Shown: positions 49,206-61,900 of the stretch, piece after piece
Position numbering within the stretch: the first letter of the stretch is position 1
Layout: every line of letters begins with the position of its first letter
Assembly (NCBI GenBank): GCA_013399695.1
Contig: VXAU01000197.1
Span: forward strand, 3,374,557 to 3,438,556
Reading direction: 5' to 3'
DNA: 64,000 bases
DNA from: Formicarius rufipectus
Taxonomy: Eukaryota > Chordata > Aves > Passeriformes > Formicariidae
Program-made: the position numbers and the translations under genes
The notes under the pieces: model-generated
Told to the model about the DNA's origin: nothing
The model's input: only the letters and a program-made list of their open reading frames with translations
Databases searched by the model: none

Positions 49206-52151
49206 ATTTATCTATTTTATTGCTTTACTTAATTAAATGCTGTATAAGAAAGGAGGAGGGGTAGTATTGATCTCCTAAAAGCAGGGGGGCTTTGTTTCAT
49301 TTTCAATTAACTCCCCATGCACTACTCATAGTAATGAATTTGAGGATATATTAATTTTTTTTTAAAATTACTACTACCATAAATCATGGTGGCTTTAATC
49401 AGTTTGTCTGTTCTAATGGCTGTGTGTTCACCTACTGGGTGTTCTGGAACTACAGATGTCTCCCTGCTGGAAAGGGTCTCTGTTCCTCAACAGTCTTAAA
49501 CCTTCTATACAAATGTATGTACCACACACTCCCTGTGATTTGGTAGCTTTGGCTTATTTGCAGAGTAAGTGGGTAGAGTTAACACTGCTGTGTTATCATG
49601 GCTGGTGGCTGCTGAATGAATGAGAATCAGAACAAAGAAACAACTGCAAAGCAGTATTGTGGGGCTTTTTTTGGAGGGGAGTTGGACACAGCTAATGCTT
49701 CTGTGCTTTGGAGGAGACCTGTCATTATGGGAGTTGTTCCTGTTAATAATGAGCATGGATGTGCCCTCCAGGGTGTGTGACGAGGGAGCTGTCCCCCTGG
49801 CAAGCTACACCCTGGATTGTTTCAGGATGCAAGAAGGGCTGACCCAAACAAATGAAGGAATGGAAACTCTGAATGACTTACAGTGGAATATCTTTTCTTG
49901 CACTGTGAGCAATAATCCAATGTCTGTCTCATCTGAACTGCCCATACTCTGTGGTCTTTTCTTGAGGATTCCTACCAGGGAGGAGATGCTAGCAGGGGTT
50001 TTATAAACCTGTACAAACATTGTTGATAAGGGAGAGGGGAGTCAGAAGGAAGGGTTGATCCTTCATGTTGTACCAGCTTTCATCTCTGATGGCTCACATG
50101 GACTTCAGGTTGTTTGCTGTAGTGGTGGGAAGTCACACTTTATTCTCATAGTTCCAAAAGGTAAAGTTTCTTACACAGCCAGACTAAAGCAGCCCTGCCC
50201 AGAGACTTCCTTGTAGATATTGATGTCAGCTCTTAGATGCCAATGAAATTTTTTCCAGCTTTGATATCAATAGTTACTAATTATCATGAATCCCAAACTT
50301 TATGCTTAGGTTACAACTTTTTAAACTTTCCTTTTGAAAAAATTTGTGCTTTATTTCTGCAAATACTCTTAATGGAAATAAAGTATATAGAGCTCCAAGC
50401 AGCTGATATTTTCATGATCTAATGACAGAAGTTTTGTAAATGCATAATTTGTTCTTGATATATGGTTATGGACATTATCTTAAGATAAGACAGAACAATT
50501 TAGAAAACAGAACAAGACAGGAAGACATGTTGTCTATGATTATGGGATCTCAAAGAATCAAATAATGAATGAGGTCACTGTACTGCTGACATCACTGGTG
50601 TGAGACACTCGTGTCTGTGGGGCTCAGGTGGTTTCATTGACTCTTTGTGGAATGTTGCTCTGAGCAGAAAGCAATGAACACTCCTGAAAACATAGTATTT
50701 GCATACTGTAAATAAATAAATACAGTTCTGTGAAACATGTTGTGGCTATAACAAGTGTGTGGCATTGAAAGTGACACTGAACAACTGGTGCCTTTCCCAG
50801 TTGTGACCTGCAGGAAGAGCTGCTGGCCAGGTCCTGAGCAGCAGATCCACTGAAGGAGTCACTGATCACTTCTCAAACAGCTGCCAGTCCAAAAAGCCAA
50901 CTGGACACGAGCAGAGTGATGCAGCATTTGAGGGAGCACAAAGGAGAAACTTCCTTCTCCTTCCTCCCCACCCCACCCTTTAGTCATTTCCAGATGGGTT
51001 GTCTCCCCCCTCGCTCCCCATACTGGGATTTGTGTAACTAATATTTGGTCTGTTAGGTAAAAAGTTACCAGAACATTTAGTCAGTGTTGTTGATTTTTGA
51101 TGTCATATTATTTAATAGCATTTAGGAGACCATGCTGCTATTGGAAATTGTTTTCTCAGCTCTGATTTCTTGTAACAGGACTGTGGTGTGTGCATGGACC
51201 TGGGCTGGGGGTGAATTGGAGGGGTGTTCAGCCCTGTGTGCTTTGGTGCTTTGGTAGTATTTATGATATCTTATTCCAGACCCTGTAGGAGACTATATTA
51301 TAGGAATTTACTGTGGGGTTTTTGTGCCTTATTCTTAAGCACTGATAGCCCCTTTTGCCTGGACTGTGTGGGTCTGGAATCTGATTTAGCATGGCAGTAT
51401 CTATCCCTTTTCTTTACTATTCCAAAGAATGACTTGTAGAAAAGACTATGTACATTACTGTTCGAATAGGGTCTGTGGATTTAAATTTTTATTATTTAAT
51501 TTAATTTTAAATGGGAGAAATTATTTCGCCACAATAAGGGGTAAACCAAAATCAGAGGATTTTTTTTTTCAATTTACTTTCATGAGCTGGAGACAGTGGA
51601 TTTGGAAAGTATGTTGGAGAGGTTATAATGCTGTGGTTTTTAATCCTCTCACCTGCAAGAAGTTATTTTCTGAAAGAAGTTCTTTTGTACACCAGGAAAG
51701 GTGACTGGAGCAAAGCATGCACTTGAGCTGGTGTTCTTTTGGGGCTTTTACCAGCCTGGTTTGCCTGCTTTGTGTCTCTGTGTACCCCTCCTCTGTACAA
51801 GTTAGATCAGATGCTGTAGGATTTTCCCAGGCAACTGAATGAGAAAGGAAGTGGAGAGGCTTTAAAAACCCCACAGTGAGAAAGTGGAGTGGAAAACAAA
51901 GGGAGTGAGGCAAATAAGAAACCTTGATGATAAACCCACAGATTAAAAGGTAGCATCCATTTATTTTCCATGTGTAAAAGGGATTCTGCTGTTGTCTGTC
52001 TGGACTTGCATGTTACAATTGTGTCGTTCATGTGATGGTTTGGTTGATGTAATGCTGAGTTCAGAAATGCTCTTTGTAAAAGACTGATGAATGGCAATAT
52101 CCTTAATTCCTTGTCTTTGGTCTTGTCTTTGTCCTCAGTAAAATATTGCAG
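49206..52151. other. presumed intron sequence
   Basis: Non-coding as far as I can tell. A 128-codon open frame at 49620-50006 has no family resemblance or splice support. No repeat recognised. Confidence 0.4.
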
Positions 52152-52256
52152 TTTAGCTCTTCAGAAGCTTGTAACTTGTGGACTACTGCCCCTTCCAAAC
52201 TAAAATTTCCAAGTAAGCAAAAAGGGACTGTCCTTGACACCAAATCTGCCTTGAGG
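52152..52256 (+). CDS. weak exon candidate, Lys/Ser-rich
   Basis: 105 bp between aatattgcag| and |gtaaaa, phase 0 at both ends: FSSSEACNLWTTAPSKLKFP then SKQKGTVLDTKSALR. It can be joined in frame to a 15-bp microexon candidate at 53100-53114 and a stop-containing exon at 54278-54343. It is unrecognised and may be chance. Confidence 0.22.
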
Positions 52257-54277
52257 GTAAAAATGATATTTTGTTTGTGGTATCGACAAAAGAACAGAAT
52301 TTTTGTAGCAGTTGTGGCTCTTAGAAAAATACAGGTTTGAGGCACGTAGCACTGTTTATTTGATTTTTATTCTCTGCAACATGCATTAAAACTATAATTG
52401 CTGGCATTAACTAGTAAGAATATAATGCATATCCATGAGCTGCAGTGCTTTTAAATGTCCATGTTTTTCCTATTATCAGAATTCCTTAATTTACTGGAAT
52501 AACTTCAGGGCTGAAAAGGTTTTCTTTCATGATGGGCTGGTGCAGTATAGCTAAATTCAGATAGGTGATAAATCTTTTCTCATGCGCGTAAATCCCACTC
52601 TTGCAATCCAGTACAGGCATGCATAGGAAAAAATAAATTTGGATTTTTACAGTCCCATCAAACCTACTTTATGTAAGAAGGCTTGTGAAGTCCCATAGAA
52701 ACATTTAACTATCACTATCCATCCTTATTGGATTGATAATGGACTACTGTTACATAAATAATAAAAACATCAAGTAAATACTTCAGGGGAGTTATCACAA
52801 CAGCCTGCTTTGTGTTGCACGTCTCTTAAAATTACCACAAACATTTGAAAGGGCAGGAGAGAAATGTAAGAAACAAGACATGTAGGAAACAAGCCAGATT
52901 ATTTCCATCATGAATAATTGTATAGTGTGAAATACTTAAAATGCATCTTAAAGCTCTACCTTTTTGTGTCAGTGTAGGATTTATGTTCAAGAAAGATGAA
53001 TTGGAACAGGCAAAAAGAAAGGGCAATATGAATAATCCAGGAATTTGGGGAGTTTATGTTACGAAACATTAAAAGAGCTGCTTATTTGTTGTCTAATAGG
53101 GACAAAATGACAAGGTAAGTCTGATTTCATCACTAATTCTGACTTTTACAGTTTTTAAAGTTAAGCATACACTTAGTGCTCCAATTCAAACCCCAGGAGA
53201 TTGCCAGGGTGATGGAAGTGTTCAGAACTGTTACAAAGCTGTTCCTTTCTAGTGCAGCTTTTCTGTAGCATCTGTCTGTCCCAGGTTTAACCTGGCTCCA
53301 GTTCTTACCTTATCTGAGTGCTTCATGGACTTGTTCACTGTTGAATTCAGTCATTCTCAATGAACCCTTTCTTTCAAGTGCTGCATGAATGCTGTTTATG
53401 GAAGAAACACCCTTTTTCTTTTGCAATCTTTACATGGTGCCTTTGGTGGTTTTCTCACTGTGGATAACTGAATATTTTTAAATGAAGACTTCCTAACTGG
53501 AAGATATGTCTGCTCTAGAAGGCCAAGGGTTCTCCAAATCTCTCACTGCCATAATATTTGGTGTATTGTGAATAGTTCTGCTGTTTATGTTTAGGTTTTT
53601 CCCAACAGTGTTCTTGGGAAAAGCAGAATCTTACTTTAAATTGTTATTACAGTGGGGCCAAATATATTCGGTTATTATTTGTACTGTCTCAAGAATACCT
53701 ACTCAAGTTTATGCCAAATAAAAGACAATCATGGAGATGGGGAATCATCCAGGGAAATTTAACACCTTAATAACAAACCCAAAGGGGAATGTCTGTTATT
53801 AAACTGAAGAGATGGGGAAGTGACTTAACGTAACACTGATAAAACTCAGTCACAGCCATGTAAGGATAATTTCAAGTGTGGTCTGTCTTCATGCCAACCA
53901 AATGCAAGGCATGAGCAGTGCCTGCATGAAAGGCAGTGAATAAGGGCTTAGTGCAGCTCTCCACAGTCCTGAAGCTCACACAGCTCCTCTTCTGGGAAGG
54001 CTTGGAATGAGGATGGCACAGGCTGTGGTCTGCCCTGCTGCCAGAGCTGGGCACCTGGTGCGTGCAAGAGAGAGACCTCCCCTTGGGTCCACACCTGCCA
54101 GCTTCCCATGTGTCTTGATTTCCACTTCCTTGGGAAAACTTGAGGATGCTCTTAGGAAAGTGATCATACGGAGGGGTGGTTAGGTGGGTGTCAGAGGCAG
54201 TAGTAGTTTTTATTCTTGGATCTGAATAAGAAAGGCCCTCTTTCAGTCAGCTAATGCATGTGTATTCTCCTTTTTAG

Positions 54278-54343
54278 AAGGGATCTAGGCCTGATTCTGG
54301 ATCCAAGGCTTTGAAGAAACCTCCAGCACAAAATGCTTTTTAA
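54278..54343 (+). CDS. weak terminal exon candidate, Lys-rich
   Basis: After attctcctttttag|, 21 codons in phase 0 then TAA: KGSRPDSGSKALKKPPAQNA then F. Polar and basic, similar in character to the candidates at 36208 and 52152. Only the acceptor supports it. Confidence 0.2.
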   Translation, partial: KGSRPDSGSKALKKPPAQNAF

Positions 54344-55124
54344 GCTGAATAGCATATAATGCCCACTTTCTTTGTTTCAGCTATGAAGAGAAAATTGAAG
54401 TTACATCTGTATACCTAGCAGCAAAACCATTAAACTTAAAATATTAAATAACATGTGCCTCAAAAAAAACCCCATTCGTACCATGGTCATGTGAAAGGAG
54501 TAGAGAGAGCAGACACAAAACTGAAGACAAGTTAAGTGACAGTCCCTCGTGCATCTGCTTTAAGCAATGAGTTATTAACAGAGATTCAATTTTTCTCAAT
54601 AAAAACACAATAGAAGGTCATGCTACCAAGTGGCTACATTTATATTAAGCTTTCCATGTTAAAGATAATGTCCTTTTTGCCATTACTTTTTAGATTTACG
54701 TCTGTTACCTGGACTGGTCATCATGGATTACTGCTGCCCTTTCCATCTTTCCAGTCTCTAGAGGGATGGCAGAGCAGTTGTGCTGGAGCCCACCCTGAAG
54801 CTCAGGTTGCAAATGATTAAGCACACAGAGTCATAGGGTTGTTTTTTTTCCCACAACCTGCATGTCTGTCTCCAGGCACTTCTGTTTGATACTGGTAGTG
54901 TTTGAATGATTCCTCCTCAGTGAGGTGAAGGAAGGTTTGGAGGCACAGCGTCCCTGGCTTTTATTGTCTCCTGGCTCTGTGTATGTAAGTCTGTTTAGAG
55001 TGGAATGGCAGGAGTTTGCCTTTTGTAAGCACGGGATTAGTGGTTAAGAAGTGTTAAAGGCATTATTCCATAGATACATTGTTTTATGTTTTGTGGATTC
55101 ATACGGTGTGCTCTTTCATCTCAG

Positions 55125-55312
55125 GATTTCAAAGTACTTACAGACATTAATTAACAAAGTCTTGCTGCACATCTCTTTGGTAAGAATGATTATTATCCCA
55201 TTTTGTTCAGAAGGGCACATGATTTCACCAAGTTTCTTTAATGAGTCAGTGACAGAGCTGAGAATCAAACCTGGTTGTTCTGCCCACACTGTAGCTCTGC
55301 TCCACTGAGTAA
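55125..55312 (-). mobile_element. MIR/amniote tRNA-SINE-like remnant
   Basis: 'ttcaaagtacttacagacat', 'gattattatcccattttgtt', 'gtcagtgacagagctgagaa' and 'tcaaacctggttgttctg' appear in the antisense MIR/ancient-SINE order. Its length of about 185 bp makes this the clearest of the three such remnants. Confidence 0.7.
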
Positions 55313-56689
55313 ACTCACCCATAAACGTGTAGGTTTCTGTGCAATGCATAGGAAACATTTTCAGTCATTTCCTGGTGCAGAAATGAAAAACAAATGAATA
55401 ACCAAAAATAAATACAGCAGTTGTATGCTGGCGAGTGAAGTGATGAAAAAAACATTATGTGAAAAAGACACAAATAATTTTATTAGCTGCATTAAGAGGT
55501 GCTGTAGGTGCTTCCCTACAGGAAGGTTGGGAGTATGTCTGGCTTGCTTTGCAAATACTCCTTCTAACTCCTTTCTGGATACAGCTGAGGCAGGAGGCCG
55601 CCAGGTTTTAGGGCTATCAGGGAGTTGTTCCTATCGCAGAAAAAACCCTGTGTTCATTCCACTTGTTGAAGGAGGTGGCCACTGGTGTTGGCTCTGAGGG
55701 ATTGGTGAAACAACATGGCTTGTAATACGTGGCTTAAAATTCTCCCTTTGTGTTGCTGTTATCCAAATGTGAAGATATTCTTATTTGTTAGTTACATAGG
55801 AGGATTCACTTGCTCCCCATCCTTTTTTGATAAGGGACTCATTTGTAAAAAAGGCTTGGGGTTGTATGAGACTCTGTATGATCATTTGGGTTGTGTTTAT
55901 CTTGGACTTGACCTGAAGATTTCTGGGCTCACCTGTGATAAGCTAAATTAATCTCTGATTATAAACCATTGCTGATGACTTATTCCCTTAGCTTGAATAG
56001 CAGAGGTGTGTGTCTTTGGCCTTAAAGGCCTCAAACTGTGATTTCTAGGGATGTTATGACTGGGATCTGAATTATGCAGACCTAAGAAGGGGGATGGAGA
56101 GGGATGTTAGATCTGCTGCTACAACCTCAAAAATCAAAGAATCTTTGGGTGAGAGGGAATTCTCCTGGTCCTAAAAATCCTGCTGAGAATCAAAGAATTG
56201 CTGGAGGTTTCTAAGGAATGGTTCTTTCTGAGAAAACCAGGCCAGAATTTGCCTTTTTTTATCTAGAATTTCGAAGAGCAAGTATATTTAAAGACACGCA
56301 TTCTATTCCTACATGAACAGTGGCTAGAATTTAGCATGCTGTCTGCACTGGAAGTTTATTAATGTAATCACTCAAGCTGCAGATAGTTAAAACATTGAAG
56401 GAATCAGGCTGGCAGCGAGCCTAATCACTGTGCAAAACCAAGCCACAGCACAGCAATATTAACCTTTCCCGTCTGGAGCTCTCTGAGTTTCCCTCTAGTG
56501 TGCTTATCTAGGCTTGCCAGCAGAATATGCAAGGTAAGGACTTAGAGGAGATGTGGTGGTGTGTGGGGAGGTTTTGTTTATTTTTAATTGGAGTTATGTA
56601 TTCCAATATTTGCACTAATGACTTTCCTGCAGAATGAAAATAGGATGTGTCCTAATTTGCTGTGTGGAAAGTAAAGGTGGGATCCTGGT

Positions 56690-56770
56690 TCACAGAGTCA
56701 CGGAATCAGAGAACCATTTAGGTTGGAAAAGACCTCCAAGATAGCAGGGTCCAACCTTCGACTCATCACC
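56690..56770 (-). mobile_element. CR1 LINE 3' end fragment
   Basis: 'cacagagtcacggaatcaga' followed by 'ttaggttggaaaagacctcc' and 'agggtccaacctt' is the antisense CR1 3' terminus. Only about 80 bp is clearly recognisable. Confidence 0.88.
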
Positions 56771-58840
56771 ATCCTGGGGACATCTCTTTCTCTGGGAAGT
56801 GGCAGTGCAAGGTTGGGCAGCAAATCACTTTGAGATAGTGTGGCCCTCCCTTGGCCACGCCAGAGCTCTGCCCAGATAACCTATACCTGTTCACAACTTA
56901 GTTACAGACTTCCCAAACCTGCCACGATGGGAGTGAGACTTTGACAAGCTGACTCCACCTCTCTCTTTTCTCTCACCCGTGGCTGTTTCCCCATCACAAC
57001 TGGGTGTGTTTCACTGATGTCATTTGCTAAAAGCATCTTTCCAGCCTGACCTGCTTCCTACCTCCTGCATCCAGGTGTCTGATGAATGGGATTGGGGAGC
57101 AGAGGAGGCTGCACGGGCGAAAAGGCAGCTGGAAACGTGCTGGTTAGGAAGGCCTTTTGCAGAGGAGGTGCACAGATGGTGCAGCAGTCAGCAGCAGCCT
57201 TGGACTCTGGCCCTTCCTGTTACATGCTCTGGTTATCTTGTTCCTGTCACTCTTAGAGAAGCATTTTCCTCCTGACACACACATTACAGTCATGACATGG
57301 TTGTGGATTCCATATTCTGGCAGAGGAAGGGGATTGTCCTGAACCACTTCAGTTCTGACCTACCAACTGAACGATTAACTCAGTGGAGACTCCTTTTCAT
57401 CCGTTTTAGCATATTTGAAGTCATCATTTAAATGTTACTCCAGTACTTGCACCAGCAGTTAGAAATACATGATTTTTGCATGTGTGAGAGAGGGGGGAAA
57501 AAGCAAAAAACTTTTTATTGAAAAGTTTTTATGCCAATTCAAGATGGAGTTTAAGTTTGTGGAGCTCAGTCAGTCTAGATTGCTTTAGCCAGAAGATTTA
57601 TATTAACAACTTTTACTGGCAGTGATAAATAAGATATCCAGGAGAAACAGAATTTAGTTATGACGAAAAATACTGTAAGCTTCAAGGAATCTTCAAAGTA
57701 ACCACATTGCTTAAATGATGGAAAGCAGAAAATTGCAATGAATCTCAGTTTCATTAACTGGATCAAAGAGGAAGATAGATGTGACTTGCATATCATCAAT
57801 TCTATCCTTTTGCTTATACAGGACACAGATGGAGGCTGGGGAAAAAGAAAATCCTTTAACCAATCTTCATATAACTTAATAGGAAAGTCAAAGTAAATTG
57901 ATTCTCACTCCCTGGGCTTAATTCTGGACCTGTGATAATTTAGTTATTTAACTTGCCTTTAGTCAAGGAGCTCCCCTGGAAAAGGGCAAGTGTCAGCAGC
58001 TATCATAGGCACAGCTCCCTGTGAAATGAAGGTGTCAGCACAGATGGGTGTGGGGTTCAGGTGATCTGTTAAATGACTCATAGGAAAAGCAAGTGGGAAG
58101 TCAAGGTAAATGTACTCTAAGTCTAGGCAGAGGAAGGACCAGTTATAGCACTGGCACAGACAGACCATGATGAATGACTAATGCTCAGGCAGTATGTGAA
58201 TTTAGCAAGAAGTTATAAAAGTCAGATGGAGAAAGAAAGCTTTCTGGTTTTAGTATCTGTGTTAGAGTGGATATAAATTACATCTTAGCAGTGCCCATTT
58301 CACCATTCACTGTAAGAGGACCCAGTCAACTAAGTCTGGGTGTTTAAAATAAACCTATGAAGATTTACATTTTCACTCTTGCATCATAAATTTGATTAAT
58401 TTTTAATAATAACTTTCATATCTATAATTGGAATACATTTTGAAAAAACGTTTTCTAGTAAATGCTGATGCATCATTCCTGATTTCCATACAGATGGTTC
58501 AAAATTCTCAGTATCTGAAGGCACAATTGTGTTTCCTATACAAATGGTGGCTAGAACCTGAAGACTCAAGCCCAGTGTGGACATGTCTGTCTCTGATTTT
58601 ATACTTCACAGACTGAAAAAAATCTCTTGATTAGCCCATTAGTGCATGGCCAGACTGACAGATTATGCACCTGTAGAGCTAAAGCTGTGGACTGCAGTGT
58701 TTTTGGAAGGCGGGGGGGAAGCCTGCAGTGCTCAGGTGGCTGTGCTGTAGGGCTGGTCTGTTTGCTAATGTTTTTGGCTGCATATGTAGGCACAGATCCA
58801 GCCAGGCTCATGTCAAAGGCTTGCATTAGTGGGGGGNGCA
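56771..58840. other. presumed intron sequence
   Basis: Non-coding. An open frame with a good acceptor near 57075 (cctgcatccag|GTGTCT, VSDEWDWGAEEAARAKRQLE) has no donor, so it is not called. N at 58837. Confidence 0.4.
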
Positions 58841-58849
58841 GGTTCAATT

Positions 58850-58985
58850 TCTGTTTTGGCAGATCCATTTGAGCTTGGTCATGACATCGTTTATAATTAT
58901 CAGCAGAACCCTGGCTGATCGCAGAATTAACGGCGGCGCTGCCGTTTGACACACAAGGCGTTGAAATTGTAGGAGAGGAAAATCA
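58850..58985. promoter_or_regulatory. candidate conserved non-coding element
   Basis: A short block keeps many CpGs (tgacatcgtt, tgatcgcaga, ttaacggcggcgctgccgtt, caaggcgttg) while the surrounding 20 kb is CpG-depleted. The sequence is single-copy and has no sustained frame. Such blocks are often enhancers conserved across amniotes. Conservation itself cannot be seen from one sequence. Confidence 0.4.
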
Positions 58986-58989
58986 GGGA

Positions 58990-61900
58990 CTGCACAATGC
59001 AGGTTCAAGGGGCTGTTTGTCCAGTGAGAGGGGATTCTGGTTATGCCAAAATTGTGCTTTTGCCAGTGCCAAAATAAGGATGTCAAACTCAGATGGTTTG
59101 GCTATTGAAAGATACCAGCCGTTATCGGATGCCTTCTGGCTTTTTGTTTGGGTTTCAGATTTCTTTACAGAGATGAATCTCTAGTTCTTGTCCTGTTGTT
59201 TTTATGTCGGAGGCAGTCAGACTTTACCCTGACTGTCATTTTCTCATAAAAAGCCACTTCAAATCCTTTTTAAGGGATTTGCATTCTATGTTGATAATAC
59301 TTAGGGCTTAAAGGCCTGATTCTCCTTAGACTTGTGGTAGTATCATTCAGAGATAAAGCCAGTAAGGAAGATATTATTTACATGTGTGAAATGAAAGAAA
59401 ATTTGGTCTGGCTGATACATAATTCATTTAGATAAAAATCAACAGCCCAATGGAAAATATAGGTATTATATTTGCTAGTGTGCAGTTCCTGCAGAATGGT
59501 GCAGTAGCTTGTTGATACGTGCTGGTAAAAATTGAGGTGTAAATGCTTTGCTGAATGGGAATGTAGCTGTGGCAGCTTTGTTTGTCTCATGTTGTGAGGA
59601 CCTTGGAATCCTTTGTATTTTTAGAAAACCTGAATGTAAAGTATGTATTAATATATGTGATGTTGTGAATTTTATTATTAAAATGAATATTCTGGAGGGT
59701 TCAGCATCAGTGGACATCTGGCATTTATAAAGACTTTTTTTTTTCTTCTTAGTCAGGAGATTGTGCAGGTTTGAGTTGACAGTTAATGCAGAGTTTCCTT
59801 ATGGTCTGTGAAAAAAATGGTTGTGTGCATGTTTAGCACAAGAGGGATTTCTTATTCCAGTTTTCCAGAGCACAAAGGGTATTCATATTTGCAGATTGAA
59901 TAAAATGGAGAAATCATCCAGCCTTATGCTAAATAAGCCGTTTCTAATTTGTAAATCAGGTAAATTATTTGACACTCATACTTCATGAAAGAAACGCTCT
60001 ATAATATAGAGCACTTGTCCCTTTTTATTATAATTTTTCCTGAGTGTTAAATAATTTTATTAATTATTAATTTATAAATTATTAATGTATTAATTATTCA
60101 ATCTAGCTAGCCAGATTTGTATTTTTCCCAAGAATCACATTTCTTGCTCTTGACACAATGCTTATTGGCGTGCTCTATGATTCTCTGGTTTTTAAAGTGG
60201 TTTTTAGATGTAACACACCAACATGAGTGGTTTGCATCAGAACTTCCTGCCCAGAAGGTACCAGAGTAAAGTGGCTTTGAATTTACCATAAAACTTTGAC
60301 AGCAGACTCTCACACTGAATTTAAGATAGATTTCTGCAGCTTGGTGTTTAACTAATGAAATTCAGAGCAATTTGGCACAGTAGCTAAAGATATGGAAACC
60401 CTCAAGACTGTAGTGCTTTGGAGAATTGGTGTCAGCTAAAGCAAGAGCCATTATGAAAATTAGAGTGATTGAGCGTTTTTTTTAAGCTGAAAGGGCAAAC
60501 CAGTGTGATACTGGATGCATAAAGAAGAGTAAAACTAAGGCAAGGATATGACAAGTGGTAAGAGGCTTTTGCAAATATGAACTTGCTCAGTGGGGCTCCT
60601 GTCAGTGCTAGATTTTTGTGAAGAGTTTCAGTTTGATGGAGAAAGGGTTTTTGTGCAGAAAAGAAGAAGGTTGCAGAATGTCTGCTTGGAAAAGTGAAGA
60701 AAGAATGCAAAATGATTGTGATCTTTGATGGGGAAAAGTGGAAAAGCAGTCTGGGAGTTTAATATAGTTCAGTAGTTCATAGTGTAATATAATTTTTCTT
60801 CATTTTTTCCCATTGGTTGGGGTGAGCATTTTATTGCTTATCAAGTGTTCTTCTCTTGTCAACTGTCTGGTTTTATTTTATCATTCTGGTGATGTAGATT
60901 GTGGGATATTTCTGTTCCAGTGCTGTGACTGCACGCCTGGATAGCCTCCAGTACTGCCCATTGTTCTTTCCATTGAGTTGTAAGTGACAAGTGAGCTCTA
61001 ATTTTTAAATTTATTTATTAAAAACTCTAATTAACCATCTTCCCACTCACAATCAAGATCACCATTCACCCAAAGCAAATCTGTATAATTAACCTCAAGC
61101 TAAACTTAGCATTTTCAGCAGTGTTTCCTATTTCCTGTCATGATGGGAATTGTTCAGTCTGGCTAATATTGGAAGGATATTTCAACAGAGATATAGGGAA
61201 TTTTTTTGTCTGATGACAAACACATCTTACTCATTTATTCTTGATCCCATGAAAGAGTTGACAATCCCCAGAGCAGTTTTCATTAGCAGCACAAACCAGT
61301 GGAGGAAGCAAGATTATGAAGGGCCACAGCCTTGCAACATCTGGGCCAGAAAGTGAGTCTGTGTTTGCATTTTAAGCTCGAGATTTTTACATATCACTAA
61401 AGCTTGATTTCCAAAGGACATCTGTCCCATTCTATCTCACCCAGAAGAGGGCAGTGGAAATACACCACTCATTTCATATGACTCTGACCAAAAGTGCATT
61501 CCTTCAAGATGGTAGACCTTGTGGAAGACTTGTCTAAAATGAAGAGCTCTGAGATGTGTTTTGTACCTGAAGGTTTAATATCTCTTTACATGAATATGCT
61601 TTGAATGGGTGGTCCAACTAGGAAAGCTGAAATGCCAATCTTGAAACACTCTCACGGTTCACCAACCCCAAACTAGAAACAGAAACACTGAATAAAACAA
61701 TGAATGCTCAAATAATTATGAGGTTTAAAGCTAAAAAATGGTACAAGTGGCAGTGATAGGTGTAGGAATATAAGGAATATAATGCAACATAATTCTGAGA
61801 ATATAAAATTACTTCAGAGTAAAGGTCCACTTAGTTCAGTCTGTGGTCAGTAGTCTGCTCGGACCGAATTCAATGTGCAACAGAGATCCTCACGTGACCT

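Noticed and set aside
49620..50006. 128-codon + frame
   Set aside because: No paired splice sites, no recognised domain, and composition typical of chance frames at this G/C level.
57075..57135. VSDEWDWGAEEAARAKRQLE exon-like stretch as a RIMBP2 N-terminal exon
   Set aside because: Good acceptor but no donor, and it does not match the RIMBP2 N-terminal coiled coil.
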